Source of the DNA: Lethocerus indicus | Lineage: Eukaryota; Arthropoda; Insecta; Hemiptera; Belostomatidae | Direction of reading: 5' to 3' | Assembly: GCA_019843655.1 (NCBI GenBank) | Contig: JACDQD010000002.1 | Span: 4,908,585-4,972,584, forward strand | DNA: 64,000 bases | Shown here: positions 37,157 through 49,178 of the stretch, piece by piece | Numbering within the stretch: the stretch's first letter is position 1 | Layout of the letters: the number at the start of each line of letters is the position of its first letter | Translations under genes and position numbers: made by a program | Notes under the pieces: model-generated | Databases searched by the model: none | Seen by the model: only the letters and a program-made list of their open reading frames with translations | Told to the model about the DNA's origin: nothing

Positions 37157-39127
37157 CCTATCTTATCTACCCACCTTGTTTGCGCACACTACTTGCCTTA
37201 TCTGCCCGTTGCAGAGGTCGCTATTTTTTGTTTTTGCTTTTTCATCGGCGACTGTGCCCTTTTCAATAGAAACGTAGGCATTTCAACACACACTAGGGAC
37301 GTTGTAGGAACATAGTGAATGTGGACTTATTCTGTAGTCCTTATGGAGGTTCGACAGCGCACTATTTACCGAGTGACAATATCCACCGAGTTACAAAAAA
37401 TATATATATATATACCAAGTACAAAAAATACACGAAGCCAAAAGGTTAATACCGATTAATCCAACGTGCTATCATCATACAGCGCGCTACATACGCAGGG
37501 GTAATAAACTACTTTTTTTATATTATAATATAATATAATAAACTATTTTTTAATTATATATTTAACATTTTTATTGCTCAATCAACTCTTATATGCTATA
37601 GGTACGATTGCTTTATGTATTGTCCTGTCATTGGTCTCACGATGAAGAAATGACCAACTGGTGACACTATCTTCACCCGTTATTCTAGACAGAGAAGATC
37701 TCTGGTTCAGTGGTGTTTAATTGAATGCATATTTAATGCGGATTTAAATCAAGTTATAACAATAGTAGTAGACCTGTCGTCCCGTATGACTATATATTCG
37801 AACTAGAATATGATACAATACTACAATTGTTAAGCAATTAAATCATACTGATATCGTGTCGAGCGATGTTTAATATAAAACGTGCATTGTACACAGAGTT
37901 GAATAAAAACAAGACAAATGAAAGTAACAATGGCTAAATGAAACAATTGCACTGCTCTTTATGGCGTCACAGGAATTTCTTAAGTAATAAAAAAAGTCCT
38001 TTTACGTATTAACAACTAATGCGTATCGATTTTTAAATTGTATTTGATATTTGGACGGGAAAAAAGATCAAAATCAGTGAATTTCGTTTACTGCGTAGTA
38101 TCCTCTAAGTTATTCCCCTTTCACTGATAATTGGTATCTGTTGTCGACCTCAAGTATTTAATTATATCTTCTTAACAAAATGCTGTTTGTCCCGCTTTAT
38201 CGAAATCCCAATAACGGCTTAAATTCTCCTGTAAAACCTTAATAATACCTTAATTATGTACATCCGTTATCGATAATTCGCCCTTTATCGGTCCGACAAA
38301 GCAAAAACAAGAAACATGGTTCATTTTGTTATGTATAATATGTGACATACGTTGTATAGAAGATTCAACGTGCCAAAATTGTAACTGCATGTTGCCCCTT
38401 GGAATCGCTACACAGGGTATCGTATATAAATATAGAAATTACCGTCTAGAAAAAAAGTACCTATTTTTTAGTCTCTACACGCAAATGGGACAAATGGTAA
38501 TACTAGGGTATGCGGCAGTTTTTAATTGGGTGGAGGCTATAGAACATTGATGAAGACATCATGAAAAAAATTGGAAGACCGATGGAGGGACACGGCGCAC
38601 ACGCGCTTTATATTATACCTTTGGTGGTCCCCGAGGGTTTGAAATGTCGGTATATCTTCCGTTTCTATTATCTAATTTGGTCTTACGCCCGGCCGGCTTT
38701 GTCTTTTTGTCATCTTCAGTAGTTTCCCATCGAGGGATTAATGAATCAAATGAGAATGTTCATTGGCGACACGCCGATGAGCTGACGGAGCGACATAGGC
38801 GGCCAGAGGTGGATGTAGAACCGGTCCAATGTAGAACACCCGAACATGTAGAACACAAAGAACGACTCGAAAAGAAGATCGCAAAATCTCCAGCCAATTT
38901 AGAATTTGTTTTTATTACCAGTGCAGCTCAGACGGTAATTAGAGAATATTCGGTGACTACAGTTTGGCCACACAGACTGGCCGGTCTAATATCATTTTTT
39001 TATTTTTTCTAGTTCCTAAATTGGTCGTGAGGTAGAGAGATTCCTCTGAGAACTGCCTGGCGAATTATTATTAGCGGGAGTGCTCAGTTATTAAGATATC
39101 GGACAACACTGTTAAAGTTGTTTAACT
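37157..39127. other. Non-coding stretch with degenerate repeat
   Basis: Contains a short TA tract (about 37399-37415) and, at about 38660-38725, a decayed copy of the foldback arm ('atttggtctt' then 'catcttcagtag'). An open frame at 38644-39012 begins in that repeat and is therefore not trusted as a gene. Confidence 0.45.
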
Positions 39128-39721
39128 TCGATACTGTTTACCCCCATACGCGTCTCAAAAGAACAGACCTTAACCGCAAATTTGGACTGCTGAGACCTCT
39201 ATTGAAAAAGACACCAAAACTGACAGTAGACAACAAACTTACAATATACAAAATCATTTTAAAACCGACATGGACTTACGGAATAGAGCTATGGGGTTCC
39301 GCTAAGAAATCCAACATCGCCCGCATCCAGAGATTCCAATCAAAAGTCCTTTGTACCATTCTTAATGCTCCCCGGTATGTTTCTAACCAAACAATCCATA
39401 ATGACCTCAACATACCGACAGTCGACGAAGTCGCCAAAAATCACGCTTCCTTAAATTCCACTCCCGCCTCTCCCCACATCCAAACCCACTCGTTCAGTCC
39501 CTTTCTTCTTTTACCCGTCCACTATCCCCACCACGACGGCTTAAACGCCACTGGCCCAGAGATCACCTCACATGTTAAAACATGTCAAAAGCGCCATGAT
39601 TGGGTGGTTTCTTTGTCGTGATTAACACGCCGAAATAAATACATGTATCAATTGCACCCATAACTGTATAGGTTGATTGTGCAAAAATAAAACAGTTAAA
39701 AAAAAAAATCGATACTGTTTA
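39128..39721 (+). mobile_element. 5'-truncated jockey-like LINE with 13-bp target-site duplication
   Basis: Exact direct repeats 'tcgatactgttta' at 39128-39140 and 39709-39721 bracket the insertion. Inside, an open frame encodes the C-terminal part of a non-LTR retrotransposon polyprotein, with ILKPTWTYGIELWGSAKKSN and QRFQSKVLCTILNAP, typical of the segment after the reverse transcriptase in jockey-type elements. The insert ends in an A-rich tail (about 39689-39708). Only about 570 bases remain, so it is a dead-on-arrival copy. The frame is little disturbed, suggesting recent insertion. Confidence 0.92.
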
Positions 39722-39779
39722 TAGCTTAAGGTGATGTTCGTGCAAAGAAGAAGCAATGCATCATGCGTTACTTTTTTAA

Positions 39780-39785
39780 TTTATT
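39780..39785 (-). terminator. Polyadenylation signal for the two-CUB protease gene
   Basis: AATAAA on the minus strand about 80 bases after the stop codon at 39864. Confidence 0.5.
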
Positions 39786-39863
39786 TACATAATTAGAATT
39801 TGCGGTGGCTGACAATCTTCGAGTTATTTCATTGGTCGCTCAAAGTGGCCGTCGACTCTGTGT

Positions 39864-40246
39864 TCAGTCCATCCTGGTGCAAGTTCCTTGCGGGCTGTAG
39901 GCTGCGAGTAATAACAAAAATAATAACTGAGATTAGCCGACAGGTGCGGGCTTATCGAAAGTAAAGGAAAATTTGATCTATACGTACACTGATATGTTCA
40001 TATATAGATTACGCACACTATAAGTATATATAAGCTATTTAAATCTTTCGGTACTGCTTACGGCTATAAACATGATAGGTTACCATTGATATAAGCTTGT
40101 ATCCAATCGTTGTATGCGTAGACTAGTGTGTGAACGGTTGGGTTCTCGTCAGCGCAGATTATGCCAAAGGAGACCAGTCCCATTTGGAAGTATCTGTTAG
40201 TCTTAGGATCGATCCAAACAACCGGACCCCCGGAGTCACCCTGTAA

Positions 40247-40295
<49 letters not shown>

Positions 40296-43200
40296 GTGTC
40301 TGGCTGAAGCCCACAGAAGGAATTAAGTTTGTTTATAAACATCAATAAGTTAGATTCGACAAGTCCCTATATATTGCGAGCCGGGCAGTGGCCCGGAAGT
40401 CTCGTTCAGGCATTTAGTTCGTGTAGTTATCTTGAATATTCATTGTTAGTCAAACCTTTCTACTTTCGATATATCTAATTTGTACAGTGTAACTTCTGTT
40501 AATAAAACTGTCGTTTTTAAAAACTCGATCATCAGGACGGTAAACTTAACTTATATACGTCGCTTATTCCACATTAGTCCGATAAATATTGAAGAGTAAC
40601 AACAGGACGCGGTCGTTTATCTTAACAACTCGTCCCGATTCTTCCTTCGGTGATGGCTGATTATCATCTTCTCGTGTGTAGCGCCACTGTTCGCGTCGTG
40701 CACCAGGACCTGTGGCTTTGCCTTCGTCTTTGACGACGTCCAATGTTCGGAGGTTCGGCATGTTCAATAGTTAGTTAGTAGTTTAAATAGCGCATTAAGT
40801 TAGGGATGCTTACGTGGCAGGCGCCCTTCATTGAACCGTAAGTGCATATCTGGGTAGGATTTCTGTCGGTGACATACCGATAGACCTGGTGACAGGAAGC
40901 TGGGTGCAACGCTCTCACGTTGACCTTTTGAAGAGTTCGGGAAGGAGTGCCTCCGGCCTGCGTCAGACCCCACCCTAGCGCAGTAATAATTGAGTCATTC
41001 GGGTCGCTGCAAACATTTGGACTACGAGCCATGGGACGCGCAAGGTGGGTATAAAAGGAGAAACGATTAAGTCGTCCTAAATCTGAGGCACCATACATAT
41101 TGGTATATTTAGCACATTTAGTTCACCATAATTCTTTTGAGTTCTTGAACGTTTTCTTCCCCCGGTCACCGGAGAACCTACAGGAAAATCAAAACGGATG
41201 CCGGGCCTCGCAGGTTATACTGGGGGGAGCTAATAGGGGAATAATTACCTATAATCTTGACGTACTGTCCAGCTATGTCCATTGGGGACGATAGTAAGCA
41301 GACCGGTCCAACGAAACGGTTGAATTGTACCCGTTCTTCCAACAGCAGTAAACTTATGTCGTTTTTCAAAGTTCTCGGTTCGTATTCTTCATGCTGAAAG
41401 ATGGTCCGAACCCCGATCACTTTGGTCGCGTTGGTTTCCCCATCTGCAAAACGTGTGAGAGTAAAATTGTGAGTAAAACTTATCAATAATTTATGTGTAT
41501 CAATTCCTGTCTAGACAAGGAAATGTATTGTGCGATTGCAATAATGGTATAATTATGAATAGAACTAGATGTGTCGTATGTTTATACGCTGTCTATATTT
41601 TTCTTATGGGATACTTATCTTACCCCTTCCTAACTAATTATTTTTAACGTAGATTTTGTGTGTTCCTGTCTCCTCTCGCTGGTTTGGTCTTCTGCGAACC
41701 AGAAGACTGGTCTAACTGAGACAGAAACACACAAAATATACGGTATTCCGACCCCTCGAAGACCACAAAACAGGTATGTTAAACTAATTATTTTTAAACT
41801 TCTCGGCAATGTGAGCGGTCCGAAATAGTGAAAATTACTTTAACGCGATTGTTGGGTCCTCTATTCGATTTTATACCGGATAGGTTACCGCTTTTCGACA
41901 CCGTCGATAAAACCCCTTTAAAGATACATTTTGATACGAGTGTATCAATTTCAAAGCTCCCTTAAACAAACGGTAAATTGTTCGATTTAACAAGATTGGC
42001 GCATTTTTGTTCAGTGGCTATGCGCCAGACGTCTCCGCTGAACAAAGACCGTTTACCCGGACAGTACAGCTCCTCAACTACTGTGTATAAATTATCGCTA
42101 TATCGCAATGACAACAACTTGTTAAACCGATATTTACCTACCTTCGTATAAACAGTGTTCTCCCACCACTACCGATGTGTGTCGTCCGGAATAGATGCGT
42201 TTGATGGTGCAGTGGGCGGCGGTGAGAACAAAGCTGTCAGTGATAAGAGTGCCGCCGCAGAACTGACCTCGCATCTCTGTGTCGATCAAGGCAGCCATGA
42301 ACGGGAACTCGTTAATAGCCGTCTCCGCTCCGTTAACTATTCTGCCGTCGGCCTGAAACAGCGCCCAATTTGCGCTAACCGTTTATCCTGCCAATGGTCA
42401 GTCATAATAAGCACTGTTTTATAGCGATATATATGTGACCACAGTGTTATTATACAGTCCGGATAAGAATTGAGTTTTGAAAAAGTGCCATTGGGAAATA
42501 ATGATAGTACCAAACCGGTACGCAGACCGGTCACATAATTTTATGTATCGGGGGGGTAGAATGAGGTGAATAGTGTGAATATTGTCCACCCACAAAACCT
42601 CGTATTTACCGCGATTATTTAAGCTAATAATATCCACCTTAATTAGCCAATATGACACTATAATGTATGTGTAGGCCTGCGCACTTGAGCATTTCGACAT
42701 TGTCATTACCTCCTAGAGGTACACGATGTAGCGACAAACTTGCTGTAACAGTACGTATCTCACCATAGCGCTAAAGTAATCGGTACTAGTGATGGTTACT
42801 AGTTGCTGAATCCCATCTGGAGATAAAAATATTGGATACAACAAACTGTCAAATGGATGGAATAAACAATATTCTATCAAATCCTAGGCAATACTTCATA
42901 TCAGGGCTATCAAAGCAATACTTTGATTGCTTCCCCGTGCAGAGTAAAGGTCCATTCCGACAGCGGTCAGAATAATCAATTAACCAAAATGTTTACCTTG
43001 TTGGCCCAGCCGCATTCGCAGGTGGTCGGCGTTTCGCCCATAGGTCCTCCGTGTTCGCTGGAGTCAATTTCTTCTGATTCGATGTTCCTGAAGGGGGGCA
43101 CTGCGGTGGTAGAGGCCTGGCAGGTGAACGCCCCTCGCCCGTATTGGCCCGTCCTGAAAGTCACCGTCAACTTTTCTGTTTCCGATTCAGTTTTGAATCC

Positions 43201-43318
43201 GTATTTTGTTCCGCACACCTCTTGGCTGGTCACGCCGTCGTCGAACGTCACCGTCTCAGCAGTGCATTCGCTGTCCGAAATCTACGATACGTTTAAAGCA
43301 CAATTACTTATATAACTA

Positions 43319-43362
<44 letters not shown>

Positions 43363-44660
43363 CGTGTGTGTGTATATATATCAGAATCACTAATTAGAGT
43401 ATTCACAGTATTCACTGTACGATCCTCAATTTAAATTGTCTCATTGTTTTCAGCTAAAATACCCACGAATGACATATATAAATGTTATGACGGTACGAGA
43501 GTTTCTGAAATATTATCATTGAACCTGTATGTAACTTAGTAAAACATCCACTGTGCCAGTTCGAATTGTCCATATAGTACGGACAGAACGCTCCTTCGGC
43601 AAACGACATTTCGTAACGACAATTTCGTTTTCAAAAAAGAATTAAGTTTCGGGTATATTTTGAGATGCCAAATGTTTCATGGCAGAAGCGGGGCGCCGCT
43701 AACTTCCGCTACCTTACGTTTGGACATTTAAAATTGACGACGGGCAATGAATGACAACGGTGTTGCTATTTTTTAGGGTAGAAAATCAACGATTTTACCT
43801 GGATGAGTCGGAAATCATTGCAGAAGATTTTTATTGTGGCACCTGCGACGGTGGTGAAATGCCAGACCTGTTTCATGTTATCTGGAGCCTGGCTGGGATA
43901 ATTTTGGGAGGAGAATCGGTAATATATATTGGAGGAGTCCAAGTGGACGTTTTCCTCTGGCGGTACAAAATCGAACTTCTCGTCCCTAGTATTGCCTTGG
44001 CTGTGGTGGCCGGAGGTGTCGCCAGGTACCAGGGTGGCCGTGCAGCTCAGCCTGCCTCCTTCGAACGATCCTACCAGAAGCTGAATGAACATGTAGTTGT
44101 CCTCCGTTTCCACCGACAGCCCGTCCTGTTGACCGCACACAACTCGTCTCGTTTCTTTGACATCTATCAACAGCATATATTGATCGCAGTTCGGCGGATT
44201 GTCCTAAAATGAAAAATACGTAAAATTAGATATTCGCTCCGCAGTTACGCAGTCGGGAGAACGCATATAGAAGGCAGTCGCGAAACCGCCTTATAAAAAA
44301 TGAAACCGGAAGCAATATGATATGAGCCGATCATACGTTAAGAACTGTAACCGTGCATCCGTGCAATTTACACAGGGCTGTACGTGGGCTTAGCTAATTT
44401 CAATAATAATAGCCTTCTTTCGTGATAGTAAAACTTACTTGAGGCAGGTTGGCTTCGGTACAGTACAATTTAATCTTGGTTCCCTCGGGGCTGTCTATCT
44501 TCCAGGTGCTCCTCGAGTTAGCCGGAATCAGATTTGGATACGAAGGAGACCTTATATCGGTTTGCGAATTGTCATCGTTCAAACTCACTACCAAATCATC
44601 AGCCCGGCCTGAGCCCACCAAACCTAATACCACCAGGATTGTTACTCCCAGAAGACCCAT
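39864..44660 (-). CDS. Secreted serine protease with two CUB domains (S1 family), 557 residues
   Basis: Eight exons: 44660-44439, 44203-43799, 43281-42997, 42352-42142, 41443-41249, 40974-40814, 40240-40084 and 39901-39864, with consistent phases. A signal peptide occupies residues 1-20 (MGLLGVTILVVLGLVGSGRA). CUB 1 spans exons 1-2, CUB 2 spans exons 2-3 (SSQNYPSQAPDN...). Then comes the insect linker CECGWANK, an activation site R308-IVNG, and a trypsin-fold domain with His351 (LTAAHC), Asp403 (NDISLLLLEE) and Ser496 (GDSGGP). The position equivalent to trypsin Asp189 is Gly490 (KGACHGDSGG), so trypsin-like cleavage after Arg or Lys is not expected. The last exon adds YSPQGTCTRMD. CUB-S1 proteases of this layout are secreted and are common in insect venom and saliva; haemolymph roles also exist. 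The tandem paralogue lies 3.2 kb upstream. Intron 4 carries a foldback copy, and introns 2-3 and 6 carry TA repeats. Confidence 0.9.
40249..40291. repeat. TA microsatellite in protease intron 7
   Basis: About 20 TA units directly upstream (on the minus strand) of the exon encoding the active-site serine; it abuts the acceptor's pyrimidine tract. Confidence 0.9.
41632..41797 (+). mobile_element. Foldback element, short copy with 16-bp target-site duplication
   Basis: Both ends are present (left 'cgtagattttgtgtg' at 41648; right arm and tail ending near 41781), but nearly all of both arms and the interior is deleted, leaving 134 bases. Exact 16-base direct repeats 'aactaattatttttaa' lie at 41632-41647 and 41782-41797. 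It sits inside an intron of the two-CUB protease gene. Confidence 0.9.
43322..43376. repeat. TA/TG microsatellite in protease intron 2
   Basis: TA tract followed by a short TG tract, adjacent to the exon starting at 43281. Confidence 0.9.
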
Positions 44661-45015
44661 ACTGTAAAATAAAATTTTAAATGTAAAATGATTAGGCGTT
44701 TACAATTATTATGCAACCGATTAGAAATAACCGAATGGACATCCTTCTTATGCTTTGCATTTGTTTGTCGAAACAAATTCCTTAATTTGCATAAGTGGAA
44801 TAAAGGTCCCACGCTATCATACGTGGACCTTCAACCAAGGAAAATTTTACCGTTGTTCTGCTAACAACTATATTCGAATTCTATATCATTTAATTATAAA
44901 ATATTGCTAATACACTTAATACTTAAATATAATATATAACTTAATACACGCAACTTCTGTAAATGTGCTTTCGCTGTGACGACTTACCTGCGTACGTATA
45001 GATGACGGAGAGATG

Positions 45016-45050
45016 AATTGAGGACCGAACGAAAGGTACCATCTTTTATA
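45016..45050 (-). promoter_or_regulatory. Core promoter of the two-CUB protease gene
   Basis: On the minus strand TATAAAAG lies at 45050-45043 and a TCAATT initiator at 45021-45016, 31 bases apart (T of TATA to A of the initiator). A 30-base untranslated exon follows and ends at a CAG-GTAAGTC donor (exon end 44988). It is spliced to the acceptor one base before the ATG at 44660. The paralogue has the same arrangement. Confidence 0.7.
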
Positions 45051-46954
45051 ACGAAACTGTAAACAAACATTCGCGCAATCATTTCTATACAAATTTGCTA
45101 ATAATAGATAGGTCTGCGGTTGACTAATTAGTAGCAATTTCACTCTACCATTCTTTTCCCACTTGCGTCATTTCAAGTCGACAATTGGCCTATCTTAATT
45201 AGTATTTAGGGCGCCATTAGAAATAATTATGTTCTCTAGAGTAAATGTCACTCTGAGGATAACGAGAAGGTCGACGAGCCACGACCGCCACGCTGATCGA
45301 AACAAAAGCAATTCTTTTCACTCGATATTTTTTCTAATTTTAGTGTTCGTAAAACAGAACTGCCCGCAATGCGTGGAAGACCGTGCCCTTGTGCCTTCTA
45401 CACTATTCTCCACCTCCTATCGATAGAACGCTAGCTAATGAGGGTACTTGCTGGCGGTCGCACCGTAAGACAGTTATTATGAAATCCGCAACTGTCTATC
45501 CTTATCGGTGACACGTTGATATACTTTCTCCGCTAAATGCCTCAGCTATGGCTCAGTGGAACAGCCCCTCTTCATTACGCCGACCATAATTGGCTGGTGG
45601 CGTTTTTCCTCTGAGAGTGGCATTTGTGAGAGGCGTTTTTGCTCTCAACACTGCCTGGTGACTGGTTCATTGACTTTCCATTAGGAATGAATTTTCGCTT
45701 ATGTATCGTGTACTCTTGTCTGCTCTCGTGCGTCTTCCGGTTGGTTTTCTCGAATCTTCGTTAGGGACAATTTCCTCGTTTCTCAGCAAAGAACCCTATC
45801 CCTGTCACGCCACGTTGAGGCGTTCGTGTTGTCTATTGATTGCGGGAGAAACCTCGTAGAGTGTATAGCAAAAGTGAAGTAACAGTGCGAACAAGAAGTG
45901 CAACCAACGGAATCTATAATCTAACTCTTTCTCTACTGACAAAAAAGAGCTATTTGATGTGGCGGGCAGCCGAAACCGGTCCAGCAAAAGACCAAACGAG
46001 CGAGAGGAGGAACAAGATCGATATTGGAAGTGTTTAGTATTTGGGTAAATGCGACGGAGAAGTAGGTTTTGTAGGATTTTTACTAGGATTGGGAGCAGGC
46101 ATACAGGTCGATAGGTGATAGATCATTTTTTCTTGTTACACGGAATATTTCCTTAGTAGAGGGAAGTATGTGGTTCTTAAGACAGAATTATAAATGCTTG
46201 TTGGGCGGAGTGCCGGGGAGCCTTTACCAAATTATATGAAAAAAATGCAGCTGAAGGATAGTGTGGCCAAAAATAATTATGGGCAGGAAAGTAGCAAGAA
46301 ATAATGGGGCTAACGTCTGCTGCCGTCCTATCACTTCCCGGAAAACGTGTTCCGCAAATTGCCCGATGTAATCAAGTAAGATTCCTGGAGAGGGGACGCG
46401 TTTTTGGGGTGACTTGTTGACAGCCGTATTAACGGTCGAACAAGCGGAACTGACTTCACTTCGACATTTGTACCTGTCTTTTTAGAGTTAGAAAAACAAA
46501 ACGACTGTATCTTTTGACGAGGTCTACTTTTCCAATTCTTCTCGCTCGTGTGGATTACACACCCTGCGAAACTCCCTAAGGTTGGTGATTTGCCAAATTA
46601 GGGATAAAACCCGTGATGTTTACAACGTAAAAGCGGGTTGTAAGTTTGAAGTGGATTTCGAATTTACTTAATTCTAAATGTAAGTTATATTTTTATAGAT
46701 CCATGAGTGGATGGCGGTGTTTCCACAATCATCTGACAATGGAGAGCAATCGAAACTGGTCTATCTTAAGATGAAATAACGCAGGGGGCGGATTTTAATG
46801 ATCCGCCTTTTGTTTACTCCTAATATTCTTTGGCGCATATCTGTTCTCCTCCATCATACTCCAAGAAACAAATACCATATATCAGAAGACACAACTGTTT
46901 TAGGTGTAGTCCTTCCGACTTTCCAGTGTAATCCGAAAGGACGTATTTATTTTA
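45051..46954. other. Spacer between protease genes, repeat-rich
   Basis: No supported gene. Contains a decayed foldback copy (45700-46015) and another scrap near 46720-46775 ('aatcgaaactggtct'). The remainder is unremarkable. Confidence 0.5.
45700..46015. mobile_element. Decayed foldback element copy
   Basis: Left-arm-like sequence near 45712-45750 (tcttgtctgctctcgtgcg... then 'ggttggtttt') and right-arm-like sequence at 45962-46015 (gcagccgaaaccggtccag, then 'gagcgagagga'). Strongly diverged compared with copies 1-3. Confidence 0.5.
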
Positions 46955-47675
46955 GTTTAGAATATCTGTTTTGTGGTCTGCGAGGGGTTGGAATACCTTA
47001 GATTTCTTGTGTTTCTGTCTCTCGCTGGTTTGGTCTTTTACAAAACCGGTTTCAGCTGCTCGCCATCTCCAGTAGCGGTGTTAGTCATGTTAGTTTGACA
47101 CGTTGGATGTTTTTTGTGCATTCTCACCGCACTGTAACTGTCACTTTTATTGTCGCGTCGGGGTTCTGGTGCACCCAACGAACTTCAGTTGAGTGCATCC
47201 CCGCCCCACTCTCAGTAGGGCGCCAGCGTCGCGGTGAACGTGCACCTAACGAACTTTACTTGAGTGTTCCCCCCCTGAGGGTGGCGCGGGGATGCACTCA
47301 ACTAATGTTAGTTGGGTGCACGAGCACCGCGACGCTAGCGCCCTACTGAGAGTGACCCGGGGATGCACTCAACTAAAGTTCGTCGTGTTCACGAGCCGCG
47401 CGACGCTAGCGCCCCACTGAGGGTGGTGCGGGGAAGCACTCAACTAAAGTTCGTTAGGTGCACGTGAACCTTGACGCTACCCCCCCCCTCATTGAGGTTG
47501 GCGCGGGCGTGCACTCAAATAAAGTTCGTTAGGTGCACGTTCACCGCGACGCTAGCGTCTCACTGAGGGTGGGGTGGGGATGCACTCAACTGAAGTTCGT
47601 TGAGCGACGGTACAAGTGACAGTGACAGTGCAGTGAGGGTACCCAAAAAACATCCAATGTGCCAAATATTTATAT
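46955..47675 (-). mobile_element. Foldback element carrying a GC-rich tandem array
   Basis: In reverse orientation relative to copy 1, the tail ('ctgttttgtggtctgcgagg') and one arm lie at 46968-47150, and the other arm's inner half at 47610-47672 ('cagtgagggtacccaaaaaa'). The outer part of that second arm is missing. The centre, instead of a TA/TG tract, is a GC-rich array of about 71-base units (separate entry). Confidence 0.75.
47165..47610. repeat. GC-rich ~71-bp tandem repeat with inverted first units
   Basis: The block 'gcactcaactaaagttcgt' recurs with 'gcactc' at 47294, 47365, 47436, 47511 and 47582 (spacing 71, 71, 75, 71). Each unit also has 'gacgctagcgcc'. The first part (about 47170-47270) contains the inverse ('acgaacttcagttgagtgca'), so the array is itself partly palindromic. 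GC content is far above the surrounding DNA. Confidence 0.85.
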
Positions 47676-47863
47676 GTATTTGTTTGTGGGATGTCTGTAT
47701 TTGTTTCAGGTGATAGTAAACTGAATTATGCATGGAAGGATAGTTTTTTCAAATAACAATCTACTCTCGAGGTGACATCTTATATTTCCTTTTTTTAATC
47801 GTAAGTACACTTTTACAGGAGTACAAGCAGAAATCGATTGTTTGCCTTCAATCCGTGTCGGGT

Positions 47864-49133
47864 TCAATTCACCTTGCTGCAAGTTTCCTGCGGCATATAA
47901 CCTGCAAAAATGATAAGTGTACCGTTAAGACAGTTTATTCACACCGTTTCATCTCGTTATTCACCTTGAAACCATGAAACTTTACCATTAATGCCTCGAT
48001 TAACTGAAAAGATAAATATATTATTGAGAAGAGTTTCGCTCCTGGATAAAATGTACGAAGAGGGATACAATACGAACAACAAATCACGTTGGAATGCGTG
48101 TGCCGAGAAGTGGACGACTCAAGTGGTGCCCAAACCTCGTTTAAGCCTTGAGTCCGCCTTAAAGATTTTTGTACACTTTCTTTTTCAGAGCGAGCAATAA
48201 TTGTTCATACGGACGAAAACACAGACCTTCCGACCGATCGAGTGAAGACCGGACTTCTTATTAAGAAGAGGTCCGCTTAAGACGAGATATTAGGATTGTG
48301 GACAGGTCGACTGTCATCCCCAAATAAATTCCAATATGCAACCCCGAAACCGTTTAGCCTTCGCTTCCATGATCTACTCGTCGCGACGGCTGTTCGGATT
48401 ATTAACAATAGTGGATTACCTCTGACGACGTACTGTATCCAGGCGTAGTAGGCGCGGACGTCCGTGTGGACGGTGGGGTTGGCGTCGGCGCATATTGTGC
48501 CGAAAGAGACCAGCCCAACCTGGACGTAGCGGTTGGTATCGGGGTCCAGCCATACGACCGGCCCTCCGGAGTCACCCTGCAAAGTTACCCTCTTTATTAA
48601 ACAACGGTTACCACACTTTTGTATGCGGAATAACCTACGATTTAGTCCCTTTGTTGTTTAAACTTTGTCCCTTGTTGTTTGTTGAGCCCTCCCTTTTGGA
48701 GAATTACACTGAGCCCAATTAAAAGAAATATATATGTAGTAATCCATGAGTTAATCAACCTGGGTAACCCTCGATGTATAATAGAAAGAGAAACCCACGA
48801 ACTATTAAAGAACTGCAAAGAAATTTGACACTTATGGATGAACATTATCCGAATCTGTTTATTATTTATCATCAATGTGAATATATCGGGCGAATTTTCA
48901 ACAGACTCCGTTAGTTTTACCGGAATTTAGAAATGATCAGTAGTGATGTTACCTGACAGGTGGCTTTGTTAGAGGCGTAAGTGCAAATCTGGGTGGGTGA
49001 GTCGGGGTCCACGTGAATGAATACCACGTGACAGGAAAACATATCCACAACTCGGACATGGACTTTCTGCAGCACAGACGGAGAGGGCCCGCGATAATAG
49101 AGGTTACCCCAACCTAAACAAATCCACGTCATG

Positions 49134-49178
<45 letters not shown>

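Noticed and set aside
38644..39012. 122-residue open frame
   Set aside because: Its first part is a decayed foldback arm including 'catcttcagtag', and the rest has no family features.
39128..39621. Considered as a host gene for a 167-residue protein
   Set aside because: Sequence is LINE polyprotein C-terminus bounded by a target-site duplication and an A-rich tail.
43751..44212. 153-residue plus-strand frame
   Set aside because: Antisense of the CUB exon 44203-43799.
48277..48419. 45-residue C-terminal extension of the one-CUB protease
   Set aside because: A phase-1 donor at 48419 and a last exon conserved with the paralogue explain the real C-terminus better.
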